Below are positions 4,942-5,388 of a stretch of DNA of 5,388 bases, piece after piece (the stretch's first letter is position 1; every line of letters starts with the position of its first letter). A program made the translations under genes and the position numbers. The DNA lies in NCBI GenBank assembly GCA_005880805.1, contig VBFZ01000228.1, positions 1 through 5,388 on the forward strand, in the 5' to 3' direction. The stretch is from Chloroflexota bacterium (GTDB lineage: Bacteria > Chloroflexota > Limnocylindria > Limnocylindrales > CSP1-4). The notes beneath the pieces were generated by a model that was not told the DNA's origin, did not search any database, and saw only the letters and a program-made list of their open reading frames with translations.

Positions 4942-5388
4942 ATGTCGCACGCAGATTTCTCGGCGCTCGCGACGAGCTGGCGCGACTTCTACCTCACAGC
5001 GGGCGCTGCCGCCGCCGCGCTGAGCGGTTTGCTGTTCGTCGGCATCTCGATCAACCTCGACGAGTTCACGACTGACGAGGGCAGCGGGATCCGGGTCCTC
5101 GGGGAACAGGCCTTCGCGAACTTCGTCTTCGTCCTGCTGATCGCCCTCTTCGTGCTGGTACCGGACCAGGACCAGCAGAGCCTGACGGTGCAGCTCGCGA
5201 TCGTCGGGGCCATTGGGACCGTCCGGATCCTGCGACGCGCGTTCGTGTTCCGCGGGCGGCAGGCCGATCCCCTCGGCGGCTGGCGATACGTCGTCCGCCG
5301 CCTCGGCCTCTCGGCGGTGGCGAGCGTCGGCGTGATCGCCGTGGCCGCGCTGGTGCCGAACAATCCCATTTCCGCGTTCTACTGGCTC
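4942..5388 (+). CDS. Multi-spanning membrane protein of unknown function, N-terminal part (runs off the right edge)
   Basis: From ATG 4942 the frame stays open for 149 codons to the window end, so the C-terminus is missing. Hydrophobic segments at about residues 17-39, 57-74, 81-97 and 121-138 suggest at least four membrane helices. Between the third and fourth lies a basic, probably cytoplasmic loop (RILRRAFVFRGRQ, 95-107). The N-terminal pattern WRDFYLTAGAAAAALSGLLFVGISINLD matches, from memory, a widespread family of uncharacterised actinobacterial membrane proteins whose first helix reads like AGAAAALTGLLFVAxSLNL. No catalytic motif, transporter signature or binding site is visible, so no function is proposed. 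GC-rich third positions and a strong ribosome binding site make this a real gene. It lies 120 bp after the hydrolase gene on the same strand; co-transcription is possible but unsupported. Confidence 0.8.
   Translation, partial: MSHADFSALATSWRDFYLTAGAAAAALSGLLFVGISINLDEFTTDEGSGIRVLGEQAFANFVFVLLIALFVLVPDQDQQSLTVQLAIVGAIGTVRILRRAFVFRGRQADPLGGWRYVVRRLGLSAVASVGVIAVAALVPNNPISAFYWL

Overview
This 5.4 kb high-GC window looks like chromosomal DNA from a soil-type actinobacterium, possibly of the Thermoleophilia or Acidimicrobiia kind; a Chloroflexi host is also possible. The basis is GC-rich codon use, a class III cyclase fused to a STAND-type ATPase (a gene type these groups carry in many copies), and a small membrane-protein family I associate with actinobacteria. 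The assignment is inferred from gene style. No rRNA, tRNA, CRISPR array, insertion sequence or phage gene was seen.

Layout. At the left edge a gene on the minus strand runs out of the window; it encodes the first 76 residues of an EamA/RhtA-type drug/metabolite transporter. A divergent intergenic region of about 280 bp, with a perfect 17-bp palindrome, separates it from the largest locus (510-3159, plus strand). That locus encodes an adenylate cyclase catalytic domain, then a STAND/NB-ARC-like ATPase, then a TPR-like helical C-terminus. The frame is broken near 2007-2016, at the junction between the ATPase module and the helical region. As sequenced, the locus is therefore two overlapping open frames (510-2096 and 1990-3159) rather than one protein of about 880-890 residues.

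Next is a 387-bp, less GC-rich gap. It holds a doubtful 55-residue membrane-peptide ORF (3272-3439), then a near-consensus sigma-70-type promoter (TTGACA, 17 bp, TATACC) and a good ribosome binding site. These serve a secreted two-domain protein (3547-4821): a signal peptide, a beta-rich N-terminal domain, and an alpha/beta-hydrolase domain with an apparent Ser311/Asp363/His399 triad. After 120 bp, a strong Shine-Dalgarno site precedes a multi-spanning membrane protein (4942 onward) cut by the right edge.

The four loci have separate start signals and show no shared pathway, so this reads as an ordinary stretch of independent genes. The points most worth a second look are the frameshift that cuts the cyclase-ATPase from its probable sensor region, the extra N-terminal domain of the secreted hydrolase, and the small membrane ORF. 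I found no convincing new multi-gene system.
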